A DNA stretch of 64,000 bases from the NCBI RefSeq assembly GCF_013344475.1, contig NZ_JABUOU010000003.1:1-64000 (forward strand). Reading direction: 5' to 3'. The notes under the pieces are model-generated. The model was given only the letters and a program-made list of their open reading frames with translations. It had not been told where the DNA came from and searched no databases. The position numbers and the translations under genes were made by a program. The DNA is from Martelella limonii. GTDB taxonomy: Bacteria; Pseudomonadota; Alphaproteobacteria; Rhizobiales; Rhizobiaceae. Below, piece after piece: positions 1-6,939 of this stretch (position 1 is the first letter of the stretch; each line of letters opens with the position of its first letter).

Positions 1-183
1 CCATTGCCGACGCCGGCGTCGGCAATGGGTTCGATCAACCCCGCAAGAGCATGCGGCCAAGCCGCATGCCGCTTCCAGCCACCATCCCGCTCCGCGGGCA
101 ATCGCCAACGCTGGAAGGTTTCCGCCCAAGGCGGAAACAGACTCAGAATAAAGAGAGAGTGCGCCTGCATCGGCAGTGCCGAT
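1..183. repeat. Cluster of perfect hairpins
   Basis: Consecutive inverted repeats fill this stretch: a perfect 28-bp palindrome at 1-28; 9-bp arms 49-57/61-69 with loop CAA; 8-bp arms 72-79/110-117 enclosing 5-bp arms 86-90/94-98; 9-bp arms 118-126/130-138, again with loop CAA; and 7-bp arms 169-175/177-183. No coding sequence is supported here. The density of perfect arms, and two hairpins sharing the same loop, suggest a structured RNA, a REP-like element or a single-strand origin. The role is unknown. Confidence 0.7.
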
Positions 184-236
184 CCCGCGAAGGTTGGAAG
201 CTGAGCGATGCCGCGTGGTGTACGAAACTAAATTTT

Positions 237-652
237 CTGAAAAAGTTAGTTGGCACTCCGCCAACATTCTCCGCACAAAACCCGAAAGTATTTTTTTCGA
301 GAAAAAAAGGTTTGGAAAAAAGGGCGCGGCGGAGAGCCCGCCGCAAAAATTCTGGAAGAAAATGGTCGAAAACCGGCGCACAGGACACCAAAACCTTTTT
401 TTCTGAAAAAAGTTAGTCGGCGTTTTCCCCTCGCCGGGGGCCAGAAAAGCCAAAGGTAAATTATTTCAGAAAAAAGTTTGGGCAAAAAATTCGACGAGAG
501 CCCAAAACTGAAATTTATCGAAAGAAAATGGCTCGGGAACTGGCGCGAAGGAGATCAAAACCTTTTTTCTGAAAAAAAGTTAGTCGGAGCTTTCACCCTG
601 CGGAGCGCCCAAAAAACCAAACCAATATTTTTCAGAAAAAAAGATTTCGCGA
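237..652. repeat. Tandem imperfect repeat, period 166 bp, about 2.5 copies
   Basis: The motif TTTTCTGAAAAA followed by AGTTAG(T)CGG recurs with its CTGA at 237, 403 and 569, an exact spacing of 166 bp twice. Other shared blocks include a second AT dyad of the TTTCAGAAAAAA type in each unit, GAAAATGG followed by a GGCGC block, and a terminal CAAAACC. The third copy decays after about 652. Each unit carries two AT-rich dyads that are roughly reverse complements of each other, so a unit can fold on itself. The remaining 653-887 up to the relaxase stop shows nothing I recognise. Confidence 0.75.
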
Positions 653-887
653 CCATTGCTGACACGAAAGACCAACTCGGCTGGATCAAAATCTTTCGCG
701 GACACCCGCGCGAGCGGCAGGACGATGTCAAAATCGTTCAGTTAGATTCGCGTTTTCGGGATGTTTTCCGCCTTCAATCAAGCTCGCACTGCCGGCAAAA
801 ATCGCTGACGGAATATCCTCGTTTTGGAAATTCCCGCGCGCGTCAAAATCTCCAGCACCCCGAGCACCACCCGGGCCAATTGCAGCC

Positions 888-2900
888 TTAAAACCCCGGC
901 CCGTCATCTATGTCGTTGTCGTCATCAATCTCATTGTCGTTGTCGAAAGAATCCGGTTCCGGCTCGGAACGCAATGACAGCGGCATGCCATCAGTATCAA
1001 AATCCATTAATGTCTCGCCATCATAGAGCACATGACCGTCCTCAGTGTCGAAGCGAAGCCATTCCCTGCCTTCATGATGAACGAACGAGATGCGTGGATG
1101 AATGTTCGTGCGATCCTTCAAACTCAACACTCTTCGTATCAGATCCGCGCGGCTCAACTCGGCTGTCGTTCCGCCAAGGGTTGACCCAGTGCTGCGAGGA
1201 TCTTCTCCACGTTGGCGTTCAGCCTCTTCAGTTCGGCGTGCTGGTGCTTGACGACCGAGCCAATTGCCCGGACCACTTCGTGGAGTTCCATCTCGTTTTC
1301 TACCGTCTTGCTGAACACCTCCAGTTGAACGGCGATCGCTTCCACGGCTTGCGTGAACTCCATCAGCCGGTCGCCGACCTTCGGCTTTTCCATCTGCTCT
1401 ATCATTCGCTGCAGTGGCCCCGCCAAAGATGAGATCGTCATCAGGGCTTTCAGCATTTCGGGATCGCTTTTGAGAGGCGCGTTTTGTTCGTTCATTGATC
1501 ATCTCCAGTGTCTTGGCAATGCGTTTGAAACGCTCAAGTCCCACTCGCTCCAGTTCGCCAAGCAACAGAACTGTTGCCTGGTTGTGCCGCAAACGGTCCG
1601 CCATCATGCCCAGATGGTTTTTCAGTCCGGCAAGGAACTTTCGGGGGTCGAAATCTGGCTGAGGTACAGGAGTGACGGCATCATTTTCGTCTGCCAGGCC
1701 GTCAGTGCCTTCAAATCCGCCTTCAGCTCTTTGACCTCTGCCTCCAGCGCCGATATCCGCGATGCCTGCTCCTGCTCGCGTTGCTTCAGGCACGCGACCA
1801 ATTCTCGTTCCATTAGGCTCAGTGTTTTTTCCATGACGTGCTCCGGGGAGGAATTCTGGATGACAGGACGGAAGCGGAAGGCCGGGTCCGGCGAGAATGT
1901 CTTCTGGATCAGGGACGGGCTCTGGTGGATATCCATAGCGCTCGGCATTCATCTCGGCCCGCTTTTGCATGCCTTCGAGCAGTTGGCGCGGCGCCCGTTC
2001 AAGCTTTGCCGCGCGCTCTGCCCGATACGCGTCCTCGCTCATGCCGAGAAACGGCTTTCCATCGTCGAAATCCTTCGACATCCAATATCCGCTGATCGTG
2101 ATCGGGCGGTCGGCTATCGGATCGTAGATCGTCACCGATTGTGGATCGAAACTGATAACTTCAAGCCCATCCAGTTCCGCCGCTATATTGGCAAATATCG
2201 TATCGCGGTTGCGCGCACCACCTTCGCCCTGGTATTCGGCCAAGGTGGCGACTTCGGAGCTTTGCAGGCCTTTTCCGAAGACCAGATTTCTCCAGGCCTC
2301 GCTTCTCTGCTTCAATATCCAGTCCGCCAGGATAACCTTGCGCCTGCGCTCATACTCCAGTGGATCACTCCACCCGAACCTGCCGTTCAGCGTGTCACGA
2401 AACGCATCCCACAATTGCCTGCTGCCTTCTCTCGGCGGATGGGGGTTATAGGAAAGCAGCTTGCCGTTCGAAGCGCAGACGGCGCGCGGCATCAGAATAT
2501 TCACTTCGAGCCGACCAGTATGGGTGTGCGTGCCGACAAGCGGCTGGAAGCGCGCCGCGCGCGGTACCCCGGCATAGGCAACCTCATTGAAGAGCCGCAG
2601 CGCCTTGCCGACCTGATCACGCAACACCCGGTCTCCGGCGTTGAAAGCAGGGACCGGAATATCATCGGCGAGAAAGGACATCGTCATAGCGCTGTAGCGA
2701 TGCTTGTTGCGCAGCGAGCGCACGAGATCGCGCATCGGGTCGGCCTGACCAAGGAGAAGCTCCGGTGCAGGATCGCGACGGATCGTGACACGCTTTCCCT
2801 CGAGGTTCTTTCTCACCATCTTCTGCAGGTAGTAGATGATGGCTCGCAGCACCTCGCTATCGATCGTGCTCCCGGTATGGGGAGAAAAGCCGAAGATCAT
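888..2900 (-). CDS. Relaxase / mobilization nuclease
   Basis: Predicted to nick and covalently hold the transferred strand at oriT during mobilization. In this 670-residue protein the N-terminal 340 residues look like a relaxase. H125-T-H127 followed by N134 matches the HxH...N metal-binding motif, and Y23/Y24 are candidate nucleophiles. Residues about 345-600 are a low-complexity Gly/Arg/Asp-rich linker, and the C-terminus (after about 640) is strongly acidic. The start overlaps the stop of the MobC-like gene by 4 bp (ATGA), implying translational coupling. Two other reading frames inside the linker region look like genuine genes. The exact MOB class cannot be settled by eye. Confidence 0.78.
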   Translation of the reverse strand: MIFGFSPHTGSTIDSEVLRAIIYYLQKMVRKNLEGKRVTIRRDPAPELLLGQADPMRDLVRSLRNKHRYSAMTMSFLADDIPVPAFNAGDRVLRDQVGKALRLFNEVAYAGVPRAARFQPLVGTHTHTGRLEVNILMPRAVCASNGKLLSYNPHPPREGSRQLWDAFRDTLNGRFGWSDPLEYERRRKVILADWILKQRSEAWRNLVFGKGLQSSEVATLAEYQGEGGARNRDTIFANIAAELDGLEVISFDPQSVTIYDPIADRPITISGYWMSKDFDDGKPFLGMSEDAYRAERAAKLERAPRQLLEGMQKRAEMNAERYGYPPEPVPDPEDILAGPGLPLPSCHPEFLPGARHGKNTEPNGTRIGRVPEATRAGAGIADIGAGGRGQRAEGGFEGTDGLADENDAVTPVPQPDFDPRKFLAGLKNHLGMMADRLRHNQATVLLLGELERVGLERFKRIAKTLEMINERTKRASQKRSRNAESPDDDLIFGGATAANDRADGKAEGRRPADGVHASRGSDRRSTGGVQQDGRKRDGTPRSGPGNWLGRQAPARRTEEAERQRGEDPRSTGSTLGGTTAELSRADLIRRVLSLKDRTNIHPRISFVHHEGREWLRFDTEDGHVLYDGETLMDFDTDGMPLSLRSEPEPDSFDNDNEIDDDNDIDDGPGF
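1154..1495 (-). CDS. Overprinted small gene inside the relaxase gene (113 aa)
   Basis: Reads in a different frame from the relaxase, on the same strand, inside codons for relaxase residues about 469-582. ATG at 1495 has a GGAG Shine-Dalgarno 7 nt upstream. The product has ordinary globular/helical composition, with many heptad-like Leu/Ile/Val positions (for example EAIAVQLEVFSKTVENEMEL), whereas the overlapped relaxase segment is low-complexity. That contrast suggests this frame is the constrained one. Known precedent: IncQ plasmids encode mobB inside mobA in another frame. Function unknown; a relaxosome accessory role is inference. Confidence 0.6.
   Translation of the reverse strand: MNEQNAPLKSDPEMLKALMTISSLAGPLQRMIEQMEKPKVGDRLMEFTQAVEAIAVQLEVFSKTVENEMELHEVVRAIGSVVKHQHAELKRLNANVEKILAALGQPLAERQPS
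1622..1834 (-). CDS. Overprinted coiled-coil gene inside the relaxase gene (70 aa)
   Basis: Same strand as the relaxase but shifted frame (the same frame as the 1154-1495 gene), within codons for relaxase residues about 356-426. ATG at 1834 has GGAG 6 nt upstream; an in-frame ATG at 1948 is possible but lacks such a site. The protein is a clear coiled coil: Leu and Ile at heptad spacing across MERELVACLKQREQEQ and SALEAEVKELKADLKAL. The overlapped relaxase sequence is a Pro/Gly/Ala-rich linker. The composition argues for a real product, perhaps a relaxosome or coupling accessory protein. No family assignment can be made by eye. Confidence 0.6.
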   Translation of the reverse strand: MEKTLSLMERELVACLKQREQEQASRISALEAEVKELKADLKALTAWQTKMMPSLLYLSQISTPESSLPD

Positions 2901-3226
2901 CTTCCCCCTCCCTGACGCTGCAGGTCCGCGCAGAGCCGTTCGATTGCAACAAGCTCCAGAAGAAGGTCTGGGATCGCCGCATGCCCTTGACCGCGCAGCG
3001 CCGCGGCAACCTCGCCGAGCGCGATCTCGACCGCCTGTATGGCCGGCAGAATGCGAGCACCATCCGCCGGATTTGCCCCAGGCTGACTGCAGCAGCGGCG
3101 GACATATTCGGATATCGAAATACCACCTTTAGCTGCTGCCTTTTTCAAGGCCGCCCATGTCGCATCATCGACCTGGATCTCGCGTCTTCTGGCAATCTCA
3201 GCTTCTGCTTTACGCGGTCTCGCCAT
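2897..3226 (-). CDS. MobC-like relaxosome accessory protein
   Basis: A 109-residue basic protein beginning MARPRKAEAE, with a ribbon-helix-helix-like segment (REIQVDDATWAALKKAAAK then GISISEYVRR, residues about 15-45). MobC family proteins bind near oriT and help the relaxase melt and nick DNA. GAGG lies 8 nt before the ATG. It is the first gene of a two-gene mobilization unit and overlaps the relaxase start by 4 bp. Identification rests on the RHH-like N-terminus and the position directly upstream of a relaxase; another small DNA-binding regulator is possible. Confidence 0.7.
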   Translation of the reverse strand: MARPRKAEAEIARRREIQVDDATWAALKKAAAKGGISISEYVRRCCSQPGANPADGARILPAIQAVEIALGEVAAALRGQGHAAIPDLLLELVAIERLCADLQRQGGGR

Positions 3227-3512
3227 CGTACTATCCTCTCAGAAAGGCCAGAGCGGTCGCCGGGTTTCGCCCCCGGTGCTTTGCGGAGCCTTGATCTTTA
3301 TGGTCAGCGATTTCTGCGAAAAACCAAAACAGCTTTTGGAAAAAAGTTTCGGCGAGGTCAGAACAGGCACTCCAGGCTTTGAAAGCGTTGACGGAAATTC
3401 TCGCTTTTTCGTGTGCTTCAAGCCGAGAAATGGATGTTTTCGCAGTCCGCATTCAAAGTCGAAACACAACCTTGGAATGTTGCTCTCGTTAGCTTCACGG
3501 GTGTACTGATCG
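3227..3512. other. Intergenic region, candidate oriT
   Basis: A 286-bp gap between mobC (leftward) and the cargo gene (rightward). It contains inverted arms 3324-3329/3334-3339 followed by an A-run and GTTTCGG, resembling the AT-dyad part of the tandem repeat units at 237-652. Origins of transfer are usually just upstream of mobC, so this is the obvious place, but I cannot identify a nic site. Confidence 0.35.
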
Positions 3513-4640
3513 ATGGGCAAATCGCTCAAAAAAGACGCCCAGGGACCTCAGTGGATGCAGTTTCGACGCACGATCGGGATCGACTATTCGGGAGCTGAAA
3601 CGGCCGATTCAAGCCTCAAGGGCTTGCGCGTCTTCATGTCCGAAGACGGCGCCGAAGCGGCCGAGGTCCTGCCTCCTTCGGGAGCCGCAAAGCACTGGTC
3701 GCGTCGGCGCATGACGTCCTGGCTGATTGATCGCCTCAACGAACCTCTCCCGACAATCGTCGGGATCGATCATGCCTTTTCCTTCCCCGATGCCTATTTC
3801 AGGCGGCACGATCTCGCACCGGACTGGGATGCGTTTCTCGACGATTTTAGCCTTCACTGGCCCCTCGATGAACCGAACCTCTATGTCGATTTCGTGCGGT
3901 TTGGCAGCTTCGGCAACGGCGCCATGCGATCCGGCGAGCGGCGTTGGCGGCGGCTTTGCGAACAGGCCTCGCGTGCTAAATCGGTCTTTCATTTCGACGT
4001 CCCCGGCCAAGTCGCAAAGTCGACCCATAGCGGCCTGCCGTTTCTCAGGCAGATCCGGCAAGCATGTCCGGAACTGCACATCTGGCCTTTCGATGGCTGG
4101 GAGGTGCCCTCAGGACGCTCTTGTCTCGTGGAAGCCTATCCCCGCCTTTATGCCAGCCAATACGACAGGGCCGATCGAACCGAAGATCAGCACGACGCCT
4201 TCGCGATCGCATCCTGGCTGCGCGACGCCGACCAGCAAGGCACACTTGTTAACTCGCTCCAGCCTGACCTATCTGATCGGGCTCGCACAATGGCGAAACA
4301 TGAGGGGTGGATCATTGGCGTGGAGGAAGCGATGCCCGACAGGAAAGTGCATCCTCGTCGCCAAACCGCAAAGCCAGCACCTGAGCGGATGCACCAGCAG
4401 CATCCAGAACGCCAGCAGCAACACCGACATGCCAAGACAACGCGTCCCGGCTATCGCAATCGCAATGGGCAGATCGTCATTGCAGATACCGGTCTTCCCG
4501 GCACAGACCATAATCAGCGCATCTACCAGCTCTGCTGCGGCCGTTGCGGACACAATTATGGTGCGAACGGATCAGACATTCACCTGCGCAGATGTCCTGC
4601 CTGCGATGGCGGTAAGCCGGGCCTTCGGTACGGAGACTGA
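3513..4640 (+). CDS. DUF429-like RNase H-fold protein fused to a zinc ribbon
   Basis: Product of 375 residues. Residues about 18-270 look like the DUF429-type predicted nuclease fold: IGIDYSGAE (D24) starts the first strand, a second strand follows at IVGIDHAFSFP, and the Asp-rich segment TEDQHDAFAIASWL lies near the end of the domain. A His/Gln/Arg-rich linker (about 285-315) leads to a zinc ribbon with C342-x2-C345 and C361-x2-C364. No good Shine-Dalgarno is seen at ATG 3513; ATG 3555 is an alternative start just before the domain. It is the main cargo gene of the mobile element. The substrate is unknown; a defence or nucleic-acid processing role is inference from context and fold only. Confidence 0.55.
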   Translation: MGKSLKKDAQGPQWMQFRRTIGIDYSGAETADSSLKGLRVFMSEDGAEAAEVLPPSGAAKHWSRRRMTSWLIDRLNEPLPTIVGIDHAFSFPDAYFRRHDLAPDWDAFLDDFSLHWPLDEPNLYVDFVRFGSFGNGAMRSGERRWRRLCEQASRAKSVFHFDVPGQVAKSTHSGLPFLRQIRQACPELHIWPFDGWEVPSGRSCLVEAYPRLYASQYDRADRTEDQHDAFAIASWLRDADQQGTLVNSLQPDLSDRARTMAKHEGWIIGVEEAMPDRKVHPRRQTAKPAPERMHQQHPERQQQHRHAKTTRPGYRNRNGQIVIADTGLPGTDHNQRIYQLCCGRCGHNYGANGSDIHLRRCPACDGGKPGLRYGD

Positions 4641-4830
4641 TCGTTGGGGCGCTCCGGATCTCGCACATCACAATCTGCGAGCATGCCATTCTGCCCAAGC
4701 GCATCTTGCTCGACATAAGCCCAAAATAGCGGACTCCTAATGCGTTAGGACTTTTCCGTATAAAATCATACACTTGTCCACATTTCCGAGCTGATTTCCG
4801 TTGGAAATCTGTTGTTCTGATCGGGTACTA

Positions 4831-4858
4831 TGCCTCCATCAGCAACAGCGGAGGCATG
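4831..4858 (+). promoter_or_regulatory. Hairpin covering ribosome site and start codon
   Basis: Arms TGCCTCC (4831-4837) and GGAGGCA (4850-4856) with a 12-nt loop. The 3' arm contains the only GGAGG near the ATG at 4856 and includes the A of the start codon, so initiation would be occluded when folded. Confidence 0.4.
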
Positions 4859-5170
4859 TCCTCCATCGATAGAAGTGACTTGCAGCCTATGGCGCGAGAA
4901 CGGGAAAGCCATGCCGAAAGTGAGGCGGTGCGGGAGCGATCAGTTGCTCGTCCTCGCTTCGCCCGTCGCCCGGCAGCAACGGCATCGGAACGCGAGCGGC
5001 TGCAAACCGCCATCGAGACCATCGCCGCGCTCATGATCGATGATCCCGTCTACCTACCGATCTTCGAACGCCTGGAGCGTGAGATCGAGCTGGAGAGAAA
5101 CCGTGCCGACACAATGGCCCGCGCCCGCGCAGTCCTGCGTCAGAAAGAAATGGTACCTGCAAAACCTTGA
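4856..5170 (+). CDS. Small hypothetical protein (104 aa)
   Basis: I do not recognise the family. The N-terminal half is Arg/Ser/Glu-rich and probably disordered. Residues about 45-100 form a likely helical, charged segment (ERERLQTAIETIAALMIDD, then IFERLEREIELERNRADTM). It converges on the integrase gene with a 22-bp gap. The Shine-Dalgarno at ATG 4856 is only 1 nt away and lies in a hairpin, so translation may begin at a later Met (4889) or be regulated. The gene belongs to the mobile element. Confidence 0.5.
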   Translation: MSSIDRSDLQPMARERESHAESEAVRERSVARPRFARRPAATASERERLQTAIETIAALMIDDPVYLPIFERLEREIELERNRADTMARARAVLRQKEMVPAKP

Positions 5171-5192
5171 GCTACCTGCAACACTTGATCGC

Positions 5193-6458
5193 TCAAAATG
5201 CCAATGGCTGCAACAGATCACTCAATTGCTTCAGGCTCGCTCCGGCGCCATAGCGCTCTCTATTAAGGGCATGCCCCATCAGATCGCGGCGGATGCGCTC
5301 GTCAAGGCCAGCGGCCAGCATGCGATCCTCGAAGGAATGCCTCAGGCAATAAAGCGTGTGCTCTGCTGTTTCACACAAACCGTTTTCCCTGAGAAACTTG
5401 TTCACCGTACCACTCAGGCCCGCCGAACGCGTCTGGTACCTTGAAAAGCCGTCCGGGAACGGCCTCATGGCCTCAAGAGAAACGCCGATCAGGGGTATGA
5501 CACGTCTTGCATTGCCGCTCTTCAGCTTCCGACCGATCGGCTTGATCGAAATGTGAGGAATATTGGCATCTAGATGGATCTCTTCTGGAGTGAGGCCTGC
5601 AAGTTCACTCGGTCTTGCGCCGGTATTGATCATGACGAGAAGAATTGCCCGCGCCTGCTCATTCAACCCGTCAAGCGCGCCAGGCCGCAATAACTGATCC
5701 CGGATCCAGGCATGTGAGAAAGGTGGCCGGGTCTTGGCCTCGCCGGATTTCAGGGCAATATCCGTGAAGGGCAGAACGAGACCCAGTCTCTTCATGCGGC
5801 TCACAGTCTTGAGCACGTCGCCAAGATGCATGAAGTCCTTGTTGGCTGTGTCGGGCGATATGTCCTCGATATCGACCCGCTCCACCCACCACGCACGAAA
5901 ATCCAGCATGACGTCGCCGGAAATTTCGTTCAGGGGAAGGTTTCCGCAAACCGAGATGAAATTCCTGACGGCCTTGATCCGAGGGTTGCGCCATCGGCGC
6001 AATTGATCTTCACTCTTGCCAACTATTCTATCTTTCGCCAGCGGCCAGTAGAGTTCGAGGGCGCGCTCGACCGAAATGAGAGGTTCGGCAACGCCGCCCA
6101 GCAAAGCGGCCGCTTCCTGTGGCGCGTGCCGTTGGTCTGCTACGGTTTCGATGCGCTCCAGCAGTTCGGCTCTGGGAAGTTGGGCGACCTTCTCTGCCGT
6201 GAGATAGCGATAGCCGCGCCGCTGGGCCAGTTCTGCAGCTGCCTGAAACCGCGCCTCGGCATCATCGGTATCGCCCGCAAGTCGGGCTTCCCAGGCTTCG
6301 ATCTGCTCGGCCCATATCAACGGTGCCTTGGCCTTGGCCTGTGTCTCGGAATCAGTATGGAGGCTCAGCCAGATTTCGCTACGACTTTCGACCGGCGCAA
6401 AGCGCTTCGGGACACGCCGCCGGATATAGAATACCGATCCTCTTCGCATAAGCGGCAT
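5193..6458 (-). CDS. Tyrosine recombinase (integrase)
   Basis: Site-specific recombinase that would integrate and excise the element at the tRNA. Of 421 residues, about 1-120 are the arm-binding/N-terminal region, 125-235 the SAM-like core-binding domain and 245-421 the catalytic domain. R282 in INTGARPSEL, K311/K313, R373 in LYCLRHSF, H396 in LMGH and nucleophile Y403 in ERYGAG are visible. Y370 occupies the place of the usual first His of HxLR, which may be normal for this subfamily. Start ATG 6458 has GGGAG 7 nt upstream. It is transcribed away from the tRNA 3' end, 142 bp from it. Confidence 0.92.
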   Translation of the reverse strand: MPLMRRGSVFYIRRRVPKRFAPVESRSEIWLSLHTDSETQAKAKAPLIWAEQIEAWEARLAGDTDDAEARFQAAAELAQRRGYRYLTAEKVAQLPRAELLERIETVADQRHAPQEAAALLGGVAEPLISVERALELYWPLAKDRIVGKSEDQLRRWRNPRIKAVRNFISVCGNLPLNEISGDVMLDFRAWWVERVDIEDISPDTANKDFMHLGDVLKTVSRMKRLGLVLPFTDIALKSGEAKTRPPFSHAWIRDQLLRPGALDGLNEQARAILLVMINTGARPSELAGLTPEEIHLDANIPHISIKPIGRKLKSGNARRVIPLIGVSLEAMRPFPDGFSRYQTRSAGLSGTVNKFLRENGLCETAEHTLYCLRHSFEDRMLAAGLDERIRRDLMGHALNRERYGAGASLKQLSDLLQPLAF

Positions 6459-6489
6459 CGCATGCTCCCGTCAGAAAAGTGGAGCAGAA

Positions 6490-6509
6490 TGTGTAGCACA
6501 TCGTGTAGC
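6490..6509. repeat. Direct repeat pair near attachment site
   Basis: GTGTAGCA occurs at 6490-6497 and 6502-6509 (12-bp period) between the integrase start and the tRNA 3' end. Short phased direct repeats in this position are typical arm-type integrase or excisionase sites; that assignment is inference. Confidence 0.35.
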
Positions 6510-6599
6510 AGAAATGAAGAATCGCGTAAGGCAGTAAACGGCACAAAAGTCTAAGAGATTGATATTAAGACGAAATTTAACATGAGCTATAAAGTTTAA

Positions 6600-6689
6600 T
6601 GGCGGACAGAGAGGGATTCGAACCCTCGATACGGTTTCCCGTATACACGCGTTCCAGGCGTGCGCCTTCAACCACTCGGCCACCTGTCC
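6600..6689 (-). tRNA. tRNA-Ser (GGA)
   Basis: The reverse complement folds as a class II tRNA. The acceptor GGACAGG pairs with the 3' TCTGTCC, followed by discriminator G and encoded CCA (6602-6600). The D arm begins GGCCGAGTGG, the anticodon loop reads CTGGAAC (anticodon GGA, serine), a long variable arm TACGGGAAACCGTA follows, and the T loop is GGTTCGAATCC. Its 3' end is the integration site of the element to the left, and the gene is kept intact. Confidence 0.95.
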
Positions 6690-6828
6690 TTCCAATGCCA
6701 GCTTCGTGAAGCGGCGGGAACGGCGCGATATATACCGATGAACGGGCGATGATCAACCCGAATTTGTCAGATTTCTGAAATGACTGGCGCGATGGCCGCG
6801 CTGATCGCAGCGTTTGGGCCTTTGCCCC

Positions 6829-6854
6829 GGAACCGCTGCTTGTCTGAAGGCGTT
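6829..6854 (+). promoter_or_regulatory. EcfG-type stress promoter for msrA
   Basis: GGAAC at 6829-6833, a 17-nt spacer and CGTT at 6851-6854 match the alphaproteobacterial general-stress sigma factor consensus GGAAC-N16/17-CGTT. The predicted start of transcription is about 80 nt before the msrA ATG. Confidence 0.55.
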
Positions 6855-6939
6855 TCCATGCCTATCTATTGGCCATGTTTCGCCGGCCGTCGCAATGGAT
6901 GCGTGAAAGGCACGGCGCTCTCGATCAAAGGAGAATCAC

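Larger units (their letters stand above)
1..6600. mobile_element. Integrative mobilizable element, right end at tRNA-Ser (partial)
   Basis: A relaxase and a MobC-like gene, a cargo gene, and a tyrosine recombinase sit next to the 3' end of a tRNA-Ser gene, with the recombinase gene closest to the tRNA. This is the standard architecture of an element inserted by site-specific recombination into a tRNA 3' end. No type IV secretion genes are visible, so the element would be mobilizable rather than self-transmissible unless such genes lie to the left. The opposite end, which should carry a copy of the tRNA 3' part, is outside the window, so true length and full cargo are unknown. Confidence 0.75.

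Noticed and set aside
237-652. CRISPR array
   Set aside because: The repeat unit is 166 bp, imperfect, and lacks short constant repeats with unique spacers; no cas genes nearby.
1353-2915. Long rightward open frame (520 codons) opposite the relaxase
   Set aside because: Mirror of the codon bias of the leftward relaxase; no ribosome site, no recognisable domain, Ser/Arg-rich composition.
3727-4740. Rightward 337-codon frame overlapping the DUF429-like gene
   Set aside because: Ser/Ala/Arg-rich out-of-frame reading with no motif or ribosome site, unlike the nested frames in the relaxase.
6600-6689. A second att copy inside the window
   Set aside because: I looked for another copy of the tRNA-Ser 3' segment between 1 and 6600 and saw none; the far end must lie outside.
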